Assembly: GCF_001686985.1 (NCBI RefSeq)
Contig: NZ_CP015318.1
Coordinates: 2,540,001-2,604,000, forward strand
DNA: 64,000 bases
Reading direction: 5' to 3'
Source of the DNA: Mesorhizobium amorphae CCNWGS0123
GTDB lineage: Bacteria > Pseudomonadota > Alphaproteobacteria > Rhizobiales > Rhizobiaceae
The translations under genes and the position numbers were made by a program. The notes beneath the pieces are model-generated. The model saw only the letters and a program-made list of their open reading frames with translations. It had not been told where the DNA came from and ran no database searches. This document shows, one piece after another, positions 45,753 to 54,829 of this stretch (positions are counted from its first letter, which is position 1; the number at the start of each line of letters is the position of its first letter).

Positions 45753-46966
45753 GCAGGCCTCTTTGCGGTATGTGGCGACGGTTTTTTCGTCGCGCCGGGT
45801 ATCGCAGCCTCGATTGCCTTTTTCATGACAGTCGGCAACGCCTCGCCTGAAATGTCCGATGGCAGCGACCAGAAATGGCCGGCTGGGGTGTCGCCGCTCA
45901 CCTGCGCTTGAAAGACGTCGAGGTCGAGCGCGAAATGGGTGAAAACATGCGCGATCTGCCCGGCACGCCGCCAGTCGGCGGCAAACGGCGCCGCGGCCGC
46001 CGTAGTCGCGCCGTCGACGCGCGCCGTCCAATTCGTGGTGGGAACCTCGGTCATGCCGCCGAGCAAGCCCTTGTCCGGGCGCTTGCGCAACAGGATGGCG
46101 CCATCGCCACGCACGGCCACGAAGGCCGCCCCGCGCCGCAAGGGTTTTTCCGCCTTCGGCAAGCGAACCGGGAAGCGTTCGGGATCGCCTGAAAGAATGG
46201 CGCTGCAATCCGCCCGCAGCGGGCACAGCATGCAGTTCGGCCGGCGCGGCGTACAGATCGTCGCGCCCAGATCCATCATCGCCTGGGCGAAGTCGCCCGG
46301 TCTTTTGTCCGGAACCATGCGCTCGACAAGCGCGCGGATCTCGGGCTTGGCCTCGCTGAGCGGCGTGGCGATCGAAAACAGCCGGGAGACGACACGCTCG
46401 ACATTGCCGTCGACGACGGCCGCCGGCCGGTCGAAGGCGATCGCCGCGATCGCCGCCGCCGTGTAGGCGCCGATCCCCGGCAGTTCCCTGAGGCTAGCTT
46501 CGCTGTCCGGAAAGCTGCCGCCTCGGCGCGCAACGAGATCGGCGCAGGCCTTGAGATTGCGTGCCCGTGAATAGTAGCCGAGACCGGCCCACGCCTTCAT
46601 CACGTCTTCTGTCGACGCGGCGGCCAGCGCCTCGACATCAGGCCATTTCTCGACGAAAGCGCGAAAATAGGCTTTGACCGCCTCGACCGTGGTCTGCTGC
46701 AGCATGACCTCGGACAGCCAGACGCGGTAGGGATTGGGTTTTGTACCTGACGCCAGCGCGCGCGGCGCAATGCGCCACGGCAATTCGCGGTGATGCGCGT
46801 CGTACCAGGCAAGCAGGTGCGGCGCGATCCCACCAGATCCAGCTTTGCTGCTATCTCCCGACGCAGCTTTGCTGCTGTCCTTGGAGGCGGACCTGCCGCT
46901 CTCCCCGGAGGCGGCCTTGCCGCTCTCCCCGGATGCGGTCTTGCGAGGCTGGGCGAGCGGTGCCAT
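45749..46966 (-). CDS. mutY: A/G-specific adenine glycosylase MutY
   Basis: MutY removes adenine mispaired with 8-oxoguanine. The 405-residue product has the helix-hairpin-helix LPGIGAYTAAAIAAIAF and catalytic Asp in VVDGNVERV, the iron-sulfur ligands in CTPRRPNCMLCPLRADC (C-x6-C-x2-C-x5-C), and a C-terminal NUDIX-like domain that reads 8-oxoguanine (LRKRPDKGLLGGMTEVP). It is longer than usual at the N-terminus because of four 8-residue Ser/Lys-rich repeats. The ATG at 46966 was taken; a GTG at 46981 is possible. It is divergent from the DUF721 gene. Confidence 0.95.
   Translation of the reverse strand: MAPLAQPRKTASGESGKAASGESGRSASKDSSKAASGDSSKAGSGGIAPHLLAWYDAHHRELPWRIAPRALASGTKPNPYRVWLSEVMLQQTTVEAVKAYFRAFVEKWPDVEALAAASTEDVMKAWAGLGYYSRARNLKACADLVARRGGSFPDSEASLRELPGIGAYTAAAIAAIAFDRPAAVVDGNVERVVSRLFSIATPLSEAKPEIRALVERMVPDKRPGDFAQAMMDLGATICTPRRPNCMLCPLRADCSAILSGDPERFPVRLPKAEKPLRRGAAFVAVRGDGAILLRKRPDKGLLGGMTEVPTTNWTARVDGATTAAAAPFAADWRRAGQIAHVFTHFALDLDVFQAQVSGDTPAGHFWSLPSDISGEALPTVMKKAIEAAIPGATKKPSPHTAKRPA
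46844..46939 (-). repeat. four 24-bp tandem repeats at the start of mutY
   Basis: Reading the minus strand from 46939, four consecutive 8-codon units encode TASGESGK, AASGESGR, SASKDSSK and AASGDSSK, and a partial fifth (AGSGG) leads into the conserved IAPHLLAWYDAHH. The repeat adds a flexible Ser-rich head with no match to the enzyme fold. Coding frame is kept. Confidence 0.85.
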
Positions 46967-47015
46967 TGATCGGAACTGCACCTGGCTGGGTTAGGGTGGT
47001 GACTGGAGAACGCAC

Positions 47016-47525
47016 ATGGCAGGGAAAAGGCCCTTCGGCAATCCCGTTCCGGTGAGCGATCTCGCGACCGAGATCCTTGATCCGGTGCTGCGCAAGCGCG
47101 CCGGCATCTCGATTGGGCTGGTCCAGTCATGGGAGGAGATCGCCGGACCCCGGCTTGCCGGCCGTTCGCGCCCCGAGAAGATCCAGTGGCCGCGCCGCCT
47201 GCATGAGGACGATCCATTCGAGCCGGCGGTGCTGGTCATCGCCTGCGAGGGCATGGCCGCGCTGCATTTGCAGCACGAGGCCGGCGAGATCATCAACCGC
47301 GTCAATGCTTTCCTTGGATTCAATGCCATCGGCCGCATCAAGATCCTGCAGAAGCCGGTGCTGGCCGAGAAAGCCCGGCCGAAACCGGCTCTCAGGCCGC
47401 TGACATCAGCCGAGAAGGCCAAATTGTCCGATACGGTCGGCAAGATCGAGGACGATGGCTTGCGCGCCTCGCTGGAGCGGCTCGGTGCCACCATTCTTGG
47501 CGAAAGGAAACCGCGCGGGTCATGA
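47016..47525 (+). CDS. DUF721/DciA-like protein
   Basis: A 169-residue protein of the DUF721 family. The N-terminal half carries SWEEIAGPRLAGRSRPEKIQW, the W-x-x-I/V-x-G core, and LVIACEGMAALHLQHEAGEIINRVN, a KH-like fold. DciA proteins load the replicative helicase DnaB in bacteria that lack DnaC; in alphaproteobacteria the domain is retained, so this role is plausible but inferred. It is divergent from mutY with a 49-bp gap. Confidence 0.85.
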   Translation: MAGKRPFGNPVPVSDLATEILDPVLRKRAGISIGLVQSWEEIAGPRLAGRSRPEKIQWPRRLHEDDPFEPAVLVIACEGMAALHLQHEAGEIINRVNAFLGFNAIGRIKILQKPVLAEKARPKPALRPLTSAEKAKLSDTVGKIEDDGLRASLERLGATILGERKPRGS

Positions 47526-47666
47526 ACGCGTCATCTATCTCGCGCATTCGTGATCATGCATATAGTCTTTGGCGATTGGAATGGGGACGGCGATGCCTTA
47601 ATTCGCGCCAACTCTCGCCTTTTCTAGCCTTTGCATTGCAAAATCCAACATTGTCAGGTGATTCGC

Positions 47667-48410
47667 ATGATCCGTTCCCCGTTTGGCCAAAGCTTGTCTC
47701 GCAGAAACCTCTTGTCTTCGCTGGCCGCCGTTCCGGCTGTGGTTCTGCTTGCCGCTTGCAGTGACTCGGACGAGGAGGCCAAGGCGGCGAATGTGAAGCC
47801 TGCCGCTCCCGCCACCCCTGCGACACCAGCCACGCCGGCCGCCGTCAAGGTGCCGGAAGCGCAGGGCACGGTCGACATGGCCGAACTTTTGAAGCCCGGC
47901 GCGTTGCCCGACAAGCAGCTCGGCAAGGACGACGCCAAGGTTACCATCGTCGAATACGCCTCGATGACCTGCCCGCATTGCGCGCATTTCAACGAGACGA
48001 CCTTCCCTGAGTTGAAGACGAAATACATCGACACCGGCAAGGCCCGCTACATCCTGCGCGAATTTCCGTTCGATCCGAGTGCCGAGGCCGGTTTCATGCT
48101 GGCGCGCTGCGCCAAGGACAACTATTTCCCGATGGTGGACGTGCTGTTCAAGCAACAGGCCAACTGGGTTGGCGTCAACAACACCAAAGACGCATTGCTG
48201 CAAATCTCGAAGCTCGCCGGTTTTACACAGGAGTCCTTCGAGGCCTGCTTGACGGACCAGAAACTTCTGGACGATGTGAGAGCGGTCCAGAAGCGCGGCG
48301 CCGATGAATTCAAGGTCGACTCGACGCCGACCTTCTTCATTAATGGAAAGACCTACAAAGGGGCGATGTCGATTGAGGAAATGTCGGCCATCCTCGACCC
48401 TCTGCTCTGA
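47667..48410 (+). CDS. DsbA-family thiol oxidoreductase, lipoprotein-anchored
   Basis: A 247-residue protein with an exported start that carries twin arginines (SRRNLLSSLAAVPAVVLLAACS) and a lipobox ending in LAAC near residue 31, so it is probably a lipid-anchored periplasmic protein. A repetitive linker (PATPATPATPA) follows, then a DsbA/ScsC-like thioredoxin fold with CPHC (MTCPHCAHFNE) and the cis-proline in DSTPTFFINGK. It likely oxidises or isomerises periplasmic disulfides. CAGGTG lies before the ATG at 47667. A hairpin follows the stop. Confidence 0.9.
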   Translation: MIRSPFGQSLSRRNLLSSLAAVPAVVLLAACSDSDEEAKAANVKPAAPATPATPATPAAVKVPEAQGTVDMAELLKPGALPDKQLGKDDAKVTIVEYASMTCPHCAHFNETTFPELKTKYIDTGKARYILREFPFDPSAEAGFMLARCAKDNYFPMVDVLFKQQANWVGVNNTKDALLQISKLAGFTQESFEACLTDQKLLDDVRAVQKRGADEFKVDSTPTFFINGKTYKGAMSIEEMSAILDPLL

Positions 48411-48421
48411 CGTCCAGGCAG

Positions 48422-48445
48422 CGCCGAAGCGGCTGCGCTTCGGCG
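48422..48445. terminator. hairpin after the DsbA-like gene
   Basis: A perfect 10-bp stem (CGCCGAAGCG 48422-48431 with CGCTTCGGCG 48436-48445) and a GCTG loop, 12 bp after the stop. No T run follows, so it may rather stabilise the transcript end. Confidence 0.5.
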
Positions 48446-48518
48446 TGCGCTCGCCTATGCCTTGCCGCGGGATCAACCGCGAAACACCTTTGCCTAATCC
48501 GCTTATGGGGCGGCGCGA

Positions 48519-51500
48519 ATGAAGTTTTCGCGCCTTCGCCTCCTCGGTTTCAAATCCTTCGTCGAACCCGGCGAGTTCGTCATCGAACGCGGCTTGACCG
48601 GCATTGTCGGGCCGAACGGCTGTGGCAAGTCGAACCTTGTCGAGGCGCTGCGCTGGGTGATGGGCGAGAGCTCCTACAAGAACATGCGCGCGTCGGGCAT
48701 GGACGACGTGATCTTTTCCGGCTCGGGAACACGTCCGGCCCGCAACACCGCCGAAGTCACGCTTTTCCTCGACAACAGCGACCGCAGCGCGCCTTCGGCC
48801 TTCAATGATGCCGATGAGCTGCAGGTGTCGCGCCGCATCGAGCGCGAGGCCGGCTCGCTCTATCGCATCAACGGCAAGGAAGCGCGCGCCAAGGACGTGC
48901 AGCTTCTGTTTGCCGACCAGTCGACCGGCGCGCGCTCGCCTTCGATGGTCGGGCAGGGCCGCATCGGCGAACTGATCCAGGCCAAGCCCCAGGCGCGCCG
49001 CGCCCTGCTGGAAGAGGCGGCAGGCATTTCCGGCCTGCATACGCGCCGCCACGAGGCCGAGCTTAGGCTGAAGGCGGCCGAGCAGAACCTGGAACGGCTG
49101 GACGACGTCGTCGGCGAGTTGGAAAGCCAGATCGAAAGCCTGAAGCGCCAGGCGCGCCAGGCCTCGCGCTTCAAGAACCTGTCGGCCGACATCCGCAAGG
49201 CCGAGGCGACGCTGCTGCATCTGCGCTGGACGCTCGCCAAGACCCAGGAAGGCGAGGCGCGTTCGGCGCTGGCGGTTGCCACGACGCTGGTCGGCGACCG
49301 TGCCGCCGCTCAGATGGCGGCCGCCAGGGAACAAGGCATCGGCGCCCACCGGCTGCCGGATTTGCGCGACGCGGAGGCCGCCGCCGCCGCCGCCTTCCAG
49401 CGCCTGTCGATCGCCAAGACGCAGATCGAGGAGGAAGCGGGCCGCATCCGTGCCCGCCAGGCCGAACTCGAGCGCCGGCTGCAGCAGCTTGACGGCGACA
49501 TCGCCCGCGAGGAGCGGATGGTGCGCGACAACGCCGATATCCTCGAGCGTCTTCGCACGGAGGAGGCCACGCTCAATTCCGAAAATGCCGGCGCAGCCGA
49601 GCGCGAGGCCACCACGCGCGGCGCCTTCGAGCAGGCGGCAGCCACGCTCTCGCAGAGCGAAGCGAAGCTTGCCGCGTTGACCGCCGAACGCGCCGAGGCC
49701 GCCGCCTCGCGCAACCAGATCGAGCGCACCTTGCGCGAGACCGCCGAGCGTCGCGACCGCTTCGCCCGCCAGCTTGCCGAAGTCGACCGCGAACTGTCAG
49801 AGATTATTTCCAAGGTCGCCGGCCTGCCCGATCCGGCCGAGAAGCGGCTTCTGGTCGAGGACGCCCAGGCGCTGCTGGAAGAGGCCGAGGCCAGCGCATT
49901 ATCAGCCGAGCAGGCCGTCGCCGAGGCACGCGCGGCCGAAAGTGCCGCCCGCCCGCCGCTTCAGGATGCCAAGGCCGAATTGGCGCGCATCGAGACCGAA
50001 GCCCGCACGCTGGCCAAGATCCTGAACGCAGCGAGCGGCGATCTCTTCCCCTCCGTTCTCGAACAACTCAGCGTCGAGCGCGGCTATGAGACAGCGCTGG
50101 GTGCCGCGCTTGGCGAGGATCTCGATGTCCCGCTCGACCGCAGCGCTCCGGTGCATTGGGGCGAAAGCGCGGTCCAGCCCGGCGATGCCGCGCTGCCGGA
50201 AGGCATCAGGAGCCTTGCCAGCGTGGTTCGTGCCCCGGCACAGCTTGCCCGCCGCTTGGCGCAGATCGGCATTGTCGACGCCGCGGACGGCCGGCGGTTG
50301 CAGGCCCTGTTGGCTCCGGGACAGCGGCTGGTCAGCCGTGAAGGCGCGCTGTGGCGCTGGGACGGGCTGACCGCCAGCGCCGACGCGCCGACCGCGGCCG
50401 CGCAGCGGCTGGCGCAGAAGAACCGGTTGGCCGAGCTCGACGCCGAGGCGGTCCAGGCGACCCTTGTCCTGCGCGAGGCCGAGGCAGCACTCGCCCAGGC
50501 CGAGCAGGCGCTTCGCCAGGCGAGCGAGGCCGAGCGCAACGCCCGCCAGGCCGGCCGCGATGCCCAGCACGGGCTGGACGCCGCCCGTAACGCGCTGGCC
50601 GAGGCTGAAAAGGCCGGCGGCGAACTGGTCAGCCGGCGCGCTGCCCTCGACGAGGCCCGCGCCCGCGTCGTCGACAGCCATGAAGAGACGGCGGCCGCCT
50701 TCGTCGAGGCGGAAATGCTGCTGCAGAGCGCGCCCGATCTTGGCGACCTGCAACTGCAGCTCGAACAGTCCTCGGCCAATGTCGCAAAAGACCGTGCCAC
50801 GCTGGCCGATGCGCGTGCCGTCCATGAAGGGTTGCGGCGGGAAGCCGAGGCGCGCACGCGCCGCCTCGAAGCCATTGGTGCCGAACGCCGCAACTGGCTG
50901 GAGCGGGCCGAGAACGCCTCGACCCAGATCGCCGCCCTTGGCGAGCGCAAGGCCGAAGCCGAGACCGAGCGCGAGCGGCTGGCCGACGCGCCCGACGAGA
51001 TCGACGCCAAGCGGCGCGCGCTGCTGTCACAGCTGGCCGAAGCCGAGTCGCTGCGCCAGGCGGCGGGCGATCGCCTGCAGGAAGCGGAAAACAAGCAGGC
51101 CGAACTCGATAAGGCTGCAACGGCGGCGATCCAGTCGCTGGCCGAAGCCCGTGAATCCCGCGTCCGCGCCGAGGAGCGACTGACGGCGGCCGACGAGCGG
51201 CGGCTGGAGGTCGAGGCGCGCATCCAGGAGACGCTGAACACGCCGCCGCATCTGGTCATCCGCCATACCGGCCTGGAAGCCGACGACGCGATGCCCGAAA
51301 TGGCCGAGATCGAGCGCCAGCTCGACCGGCTGAAGATCGAACGCGAACGGCTCGGCGCCGTCAATCTGCGCGCCGAGGAGGAGCAGAAGGAACTGTCTGA
51401 CCGCTTGGAAACCATCGTTTCCGAGCGCGAGGACATCATCGAGGCGATCCGCAAGCTCAGGCAGGCGATCCAGGGCCTGAACCGGGAGGGGCGCGAGCGG

Positions 51501-51977
51501 CTGCTCGCCGCCTTCGAGGTGGTCAACGGCCATTTCCAGCGGTTGTTCTCGCATCTGTTCGGCGGCGGCACGGCCGAACTGCAGCTGATCGAATCCGAAG
51601 ACCCGCTCGAGGCAGGGCTCGAGATCCTCGCCCGCCCGCCCGGCAAGAAGCCGCAGACCATGACGCTGCTCTCCGGCGGCGAGCAGGCGCTGACGGCGAT
51701 GTCGCTGATCTTTGCCGTGTTCCTGACCAATCCGGCGCCGATCTGCGTGCTCGACGAAGTCGACGCGCCGCTCGACGACCACAATGTCGAGCGCTTCTGC
51801 AATCTCATGGACGAGATGGCCAAGACCACCGAGACGCGCTTCGTCATCATCACCCATAACCCGATCACCATGGCGCGCATGGACCGGCTGTTCGGCGTCA
51901 CCATGGCCGAGCAGGGCGTCAGCCAGCTGGTCTCGGTCGACCTGCAAGCCGCCGAGGCGATGCGCGAGGCGAGCTGA
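48519..51977 (+). CDS. smc: chromosome segregation protein SMC
   Basis: SMC is the ATPase of the condensin that compacts and separates the chromosome. The 1152-residue product has the Walker A GPNGCGKSNLVEALRW near residue 30, a long coiled coil (about 165-500), a hinge (about 505-620; ALGEDLDVPLDRSAPVHWG), the return coiled coil (about 630-1000), the signature LLSGGEQALTAMSL and Walker B CVLDEVDAPLDDHN near the end. Length is normal. ScpA and ScpB are not in this window. The start is a bare ATG 109 bp after the DsbA-like gene. Confidence 0.97.
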   Translation: MKFSRLRLLGFKSFVEPGEFVIERGLTGIVGPNGCGKSNLVEALRWVMGESSYKNMRASGMDDVIFSGSGTRPARNTAEVTLFLDNSDRSAPSAFNDADELQVSRRIEREAGSLYRINGKEARAKDVQLLFADQSTGARSPSMVGQGRIGELIQAKPQARRALLEEAAGISGLHTRRHEAELRLKAAEQNLERLDDVVGELESQIESLKRQARQASRFKNLSADIRKAEATLLHLRWTLAKTQEGEARSALAVATTLVGDRAAAQMAAAREQGIGAHRLPDLRDAEAAAAAAFQRLSIAKTQIEEEAGRIRARQAELERRLQQLDGDIAREERMVRDNADILERLRTEEATLNSENAGAAEREATTRGAFEQAAATLSQSEAKLAALTAERAEAAASRNQIERTLRETAERRDRFARQLAEVDRELSEIISKVAGLPDPAEKRLLVEDAQALLEEAEASALSAEQAVAEARAAESAARPPLQDAKAELARIETEARTLAKILNAASGDLFPSVLEQLSVERGYETALGAALGEDLDVPLDRSAPVHWGESAVQPGDAALPEGIRSLASVVRAPAQLARRLAQIGIVDAADGRRLQALLAPGQRLVSREGALWRWDGLTASADAPTAAAQRLAQKNRLAELDAEAVQATLVLREAEAALAQAEQALRQASEAERNARQAGRDAQHGLDAARNALAEAEKAGGELVSRRAALDEARARVVDSHEETAAAFVEAEMLLQSAPDLGDLQLQLEQSSANVAKDRATLADARAVHEGLRREAEARTRRLEAIGAERRNWLERAENASTQIAALGERKAEAETERERLADAPDEIDAKRRALLSQLAEAESLRQAAGDRLQEAENKQAELDKAATAAIQSLAEARESRVRAEERLTAADERRLEVEARIQETLNTPPHLVIRHTGLEADDAMPEMAEIERQLDRLKIERERLGAVNLRAEEEQKELSDRLETIVSEREDIIEAIRKLRQAIQGLNREGRERLLAAFEVVNGHFQRLFSHLFGGGTAELQLIESEDPLEAGLEILARPPGKKPQTMTLLSGGEQALTAMSLIFAVFLTNPAPICVLDEVDAPLDDHNVERFCNLMDEMAKTTETRFVIITHNPITMARMDRLFGVTMAEQGVSQLVSVDLQAAEAMREAS

Positions 51978-52024
51978 GGCGGTCGGGCGAGCAGCCCGGA
52001 TTCGATCTTATTTTTTGTTGGCAG

Positions 52025-52035
52025 GTTTGGCTGGG
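52025..52035 (+). repeat. 11-bp direct repeat, left of the copper cluster
   Basis: GTTTGGCTGGG, identical and in the same orientation to 57305-57315, which covers the CCA end of tRNA-Gln. A candidate left attachment remnant of an inserted copper cluster; the match stops after 11 bp. Confidence 0.35.
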
Positions 52036-52144
52036 TTCTTGGAAGCTTTTCGCTTTCTGCCTCGCGCCACACCCGAATTGCGGGCACTTGTGAAGGACGT
52101 TGGGACGAGCCAAGTCGGGTCCGGCAAGGGCGTGTGCTGCACTC

Positions 52145-52585
52145 CTAATTTCCGGCATGCTGGAAGATAACGGCGCTTCCATCCTTGCTAACTGCGAACA
52201 CGTCGTAGCTGGCGTCGGGATCGCTGCCCATGCCCAGCGAGCCTTTCGGCATACCCGGTACCGCAAGACCGGCGATCGCGGGCCGCTCCTTCAGCAGGCG
52301 CGCGATGGCATCAAGTGGCACATGGCCCTCCACATAGTAGCCCTCGATCAGAGCTGTATGGCAGCCCTGCAGCTTGTCCGGAATGCCCAACGACTTTTTC
52401 ATCGGCGCAAGGTCGTCGCTGTCATGCAGCGTTATCTTGTAGCCGGCCTGTCGCAGCGCCGCGGCCCACGCGCCGCAGCAGCCGCACCACGGATTTTTGT
52501 GCACGGCGACGGCGGGCTTCGTGGCAGCCCGGGCGCTGCCGGTAGCGACTGTTGCCAGCAACAGCAATAAGGTTCGTCTGTTCAT
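52145..52585 (-). CDS. DUF411 family protein (CopG-like)
   Basis: A 146-residue exported protein (twin-arginine-like MNRRTLLLLL start, cleavage near ARA) of the DUF411 family. The motif NPWCGCCGAWAAALR provides a CxCC cysteine cluster, and LQGCHTALIEGYYVEGHVP a further Cys/His pair, so it probably binds copper(I). GGAAGG lies before the ATG. It is the last gene of the leftward copper cluster. DUF411 proteins are recurrent members of copper resistance loci; the exact role is not settled. Confidence 0.88.
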   Translation of the reverse strand: MNRRTLLLLLATVATGSARAATKPAVAVHKNPWCGCCGAWAAALRQAGYKITLHDSDDLAPMKKSLGIPDKLQGCHTALIEGYYVEGHVPLDAIARLLKERPAIAGLAVPGMPKGSLGMGSDPDASYDVFAVSKDGSAVIFQHAGN

Positions 52586-52643
52586 CGCAACCACCTTCCT
52601 TGGGGACGGCCGGAGGTCGCAAGGTCGGCCTCCGGCCCTCATG

Positions 52644-52922
52644 CTACTTTATTTCAACGACGGTGATGCGCCCATTGACGCGGTCGGCCACGAACTCGAT
52701 GGCCTGTCCCGGCTTGACCTTTTCGAGCATCGCGTCGTCGGCGACGACGAACACCATCGTCATGGCCGGCATGTCAAGGTTTGCGAGCGGGTCGTGCTTG
52801 ATCGTGATTTTCTTCTGCTTGGCGTCGACCTTGGTGACTTCGCCTTTGGTGTATTCGGCGGCGAACGCATGGCCCGCTAGGCCCAGCATCAGGGCGGCGA
52901 TTGTAACAACTGTCTTTTTCAT
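52644..52922 (-). CDS. CusF-like periplasmic copper-binding protein
   Basis: A 92-residue protein with a signal peptide (to about residue 21, AFA) and the small beta-barrel of the CusF family: KKITIKHDPLANLDMPAMTMVF supplies His and two Met ligands. The tryptophan that caps copper(I) in Escherichia coli CusF (W-P-x-M-T-M) is here Met (M-P-A-M-T-M). It likely carries copper or silver in the periplasm. The usual CusCBA partner pump is not in the cluster; only a TolC-like gene is. Confidence 0.9.
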   Translation of the reverse strand: MKKTVVTIAALMLGLAGHAFAAEYTKGEVTKVDAKQKKITIKHDPLANLDMPAMTMVFVVADDAMLEKVKPGQAIEFVADRVNGRITVVEIK

Positions 52923-52934
52923 AGGGTGTCTCCT

Positions 52935-53414
52935 TTACTTGGTGGCGACCTCGATGTCGCCTTTCATGCCGGCCTCGTAGTGGCCCGGGATCAGGCAGCC
53001 GAACGCAAAAGTCCCGGCCTTGGTGAAGGTCCAGACGATTTCCCCGCGCTTGCCCGGCGCAAGGCGGATCGCATTGGGATCGTCATGTTCCATCTCGGGG
53101 AACTTCTCCATGACGGCCTTGTGCTCGAGGATGGCCTTCATCTTGTCCATGACGAACTCGTGGTCGGTTTCGCCCTTGTTGTAGAACTTGAGGCGCAGTG
53201 TCTCCCCTTCCTTCGCGGTGAAGGATGCGGGCTGGAAGATCATTTTGCCGTCCGCCGTCTCCGACATGGTGATGTTGACGGTGCGTTTGGCTTTGCCTGC
53301 CTTGCCCGGCGCGCCGATGGCGAGTTCGTCATGCGAGTGGTTGCCGGTGCCGCCGGCAAGGGCGGGGGTGGCAGCGGCTATCATCAGAAGGCACAGGGCC
53401 GATTTCAGTTTCAT
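52935..53414 (-). CDS. cupredoxin (plastocyanin-like copper protein)
   Basis: A 159-residue exported protein (signal peptide to about residue 20, ALA) with a type 1 copper site: His in ETDHEFVMD, Cys in FAFGCLIPGH, His in that same loop, and Met in EAGMKGDIEV. A His-containing segment (GNHSHDELAIG) follows the signal. It likely shuttles electrons or stores copper for the multicopper oxidase just upstream, with which it is probably cotranscribed. GGAGAG lies before the ATG at 53414. Confidence 0.9.
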   Translation of the reverse strand: MKLKSALCLLMIAAATPALAGGTGNHSHDELAIGAPGKAGKAKRTVNITMSETADGKMIFQPASFTAKEGETLRLKFYNKGETDHEFVMDKMKAILEHKAVMEKFPEMEHDDPNAIRLAPGKRGEIVWTFTKAGTFAFGCLIPGHYEAGMKGDIEVATK

Positions 53415-53450
53415 GCAGTCTCTCCTGTTTTTCTTGGTCATGGTTTTCAT

Positions 53451-54812
53451 TCATCCCTTTGTCCCGTGCCCGGCATGGCCGGCGGGCGGGACAACGGTCA
53501 TTGCATCCTTGGCGGAAGCGGGCGCCGGGAGTGCGCCCGTCCATTCCCAGGCGACGGTGCCGGCGGGGTGCTCGTACCATCCCGGGTCTGCGTAATCGGT
53601 CGCTGACAGTCCCTCGCGGACCTTGACGACCGAGAACATGCCGCCCATCTCGATGGGGCCGAACTGGCCCCAGCCCGTCATCATCGGGATGGTGTTGTCG
53701 GGGAGCGGCATTTCCATTTCGCCCATGTCGGCCATGCCGCGATTGCCCATGGCCATGTACTCGGGCTGCACACGCTTGATCTTCTCGGTGAGCTGGGTCT
53801 TGTCGACGCCGATGAACGTCGGCACGTCGTGCCCCATGGCGTTCATCGTGTGATGCGACTTGTGGCAATGGACCGCCCAGTCGCCAGGATGGATGGCGTC
53901 GAACTCGTAGGCGCGCATGGCGCCGACAGGAATGTCGATCGACACTTCCGGCCAGCGCGCCTCCGGTCGCACCCACCCGCCGTCTGTGCAGGTCACTTCG
54001 AAGTCGTAGCCGTGCATGTGGATCGGGTGGTTGGTCATGGTGAGGTTGTCCACCCGCACCCTCACGCGGTCACCCTTCGCCGCGACAAGATGGCTGATGC
54101 CCGGAAACACACGGCTGTTCCAGCACCACATGTTGAAGTCGGTCATCTCCATAACGCGCGGCACATAGGAGCCGGGGTCGATGTCGTAGGCATTCAGCAA
54201 AAAAACGAAATCGCGGTCGACGCGGTGCAGGGCGGGGTCTTTCGGGTGGATGACGAAAAACCCCATCATCCCCATTGCCATCTGCGTCATTTCGTCGGCA
54301 TGCGGGTGGTACATGAAGGTCCCGCTCTTCACGAGATCGAACTCGTAGACGAAGGTTTTGCCGGTCGGAATGCCGGGCTGGGTAAGGCCGGTCACCCCGT
54401 CCATGCCGCTCGGCAGGATCATGCCGTGCCAGTGGACGGTGGTGTGCTCGGGCAGCTTGTTGGTGACGAAGATGCGCACGCGGTCACCCTCGACGGCCTC
54501 GAGAGTGGGTCCCGGCGACTGGCCGTTATAGCCCCACAGATAGGCAATCATGCCGGGCGCCATCTCGCGCTCGACGGGCTCCGCCACAAGGTGGAACTCC
54601 TTGACGTTGCCGTTCATCCGGTGCGGCAGTGTCCAGCCATTCAGCGTTACGACGGGCTGGTAGTCAGGCCCGCTCTTCGGGAAGAGCGGCGGCTGCATGT
54701 CAGGCGATTCCATAAGGGCGGCTTCGGGCAGCCCCATGGCGGAAGTCCTGGTCCAGGCGGCGGCGCCGGCCAGCAGCGCGCCGCCGCCCAACAATTGTCG
54801 TCTTGTAACCAT
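53451..54812 (-). CDS. multicopper oxidase (CopA/CueO-like)
   Basis: A 453-residue oxidase exported by the Tat path (TRRQLLGGGALLAG). It has the four copper motifs: HWHGM, TFMYHPHADEM, NHPIHMHGYDF and HCHKSHHTMNAMGH, giving a type 1 centre and the trinuclear cluster. Met-rich stretches near the end (MADMGEMEMPL, MMTGWGQFG) are common in copper-tolerance oxidases. It probably oxidises toxic copper(I) in the periplasm. The cupredoxin and CusF-like genes follow, the TolC-like gene precedes, all leftward. Confidence 0.93.
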   Translation of the reverse strand: MVTRRQLLGGGALLAGAAAWTRTSAMGLPEAALMESPDMQPPLFPKSGPDYQPVVTLNGWTLPHRMNGNVKEFHLVAEPVEREMAPGMIAYLWGYNGQSPGPTLEAVEGDRVRIFVTNKLPEHTTVHWHGMILPSGMDGVTGLTQPGIPTGKTFVYEFDLVKSGTFMYHPHADEMTQMAMGMMGFFVIHPKDPALHRVDRDFVFLLNAYDIDPGSYVPRVMEMTDFNMWCWNSRVFPGISHLVAAKGDRVRVRVDNLTMTNHPIHMHGYDFEVTCTDGGWVRPEARWPEVSIDIPVGAMRAYEFDAIHPGDWAVHCHKSHHTMNAMGHDVPTFIGVDKTQLTEKIKRVQPEYMAMGNRGMADMGEMEMPLPDNTIPMMTGWGQFGPIEMGGMFSVVKVREGLSATDYADPGWYEHPAGTVAWEWTGALPAPASAKDAMTVVPPAGHAGHGTKG

Positions 54813-54829
54813 GGGAATGGTCCTTCTGG

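Noticed and set aside
51983..52017. Possible rho-independent terminator after smc (short GC stem and a T run)
   Set aside because: The stem is only 5-6 bp and the T run is 12 bases away; the T run also reads as lysine codons of a minus-strand frame.
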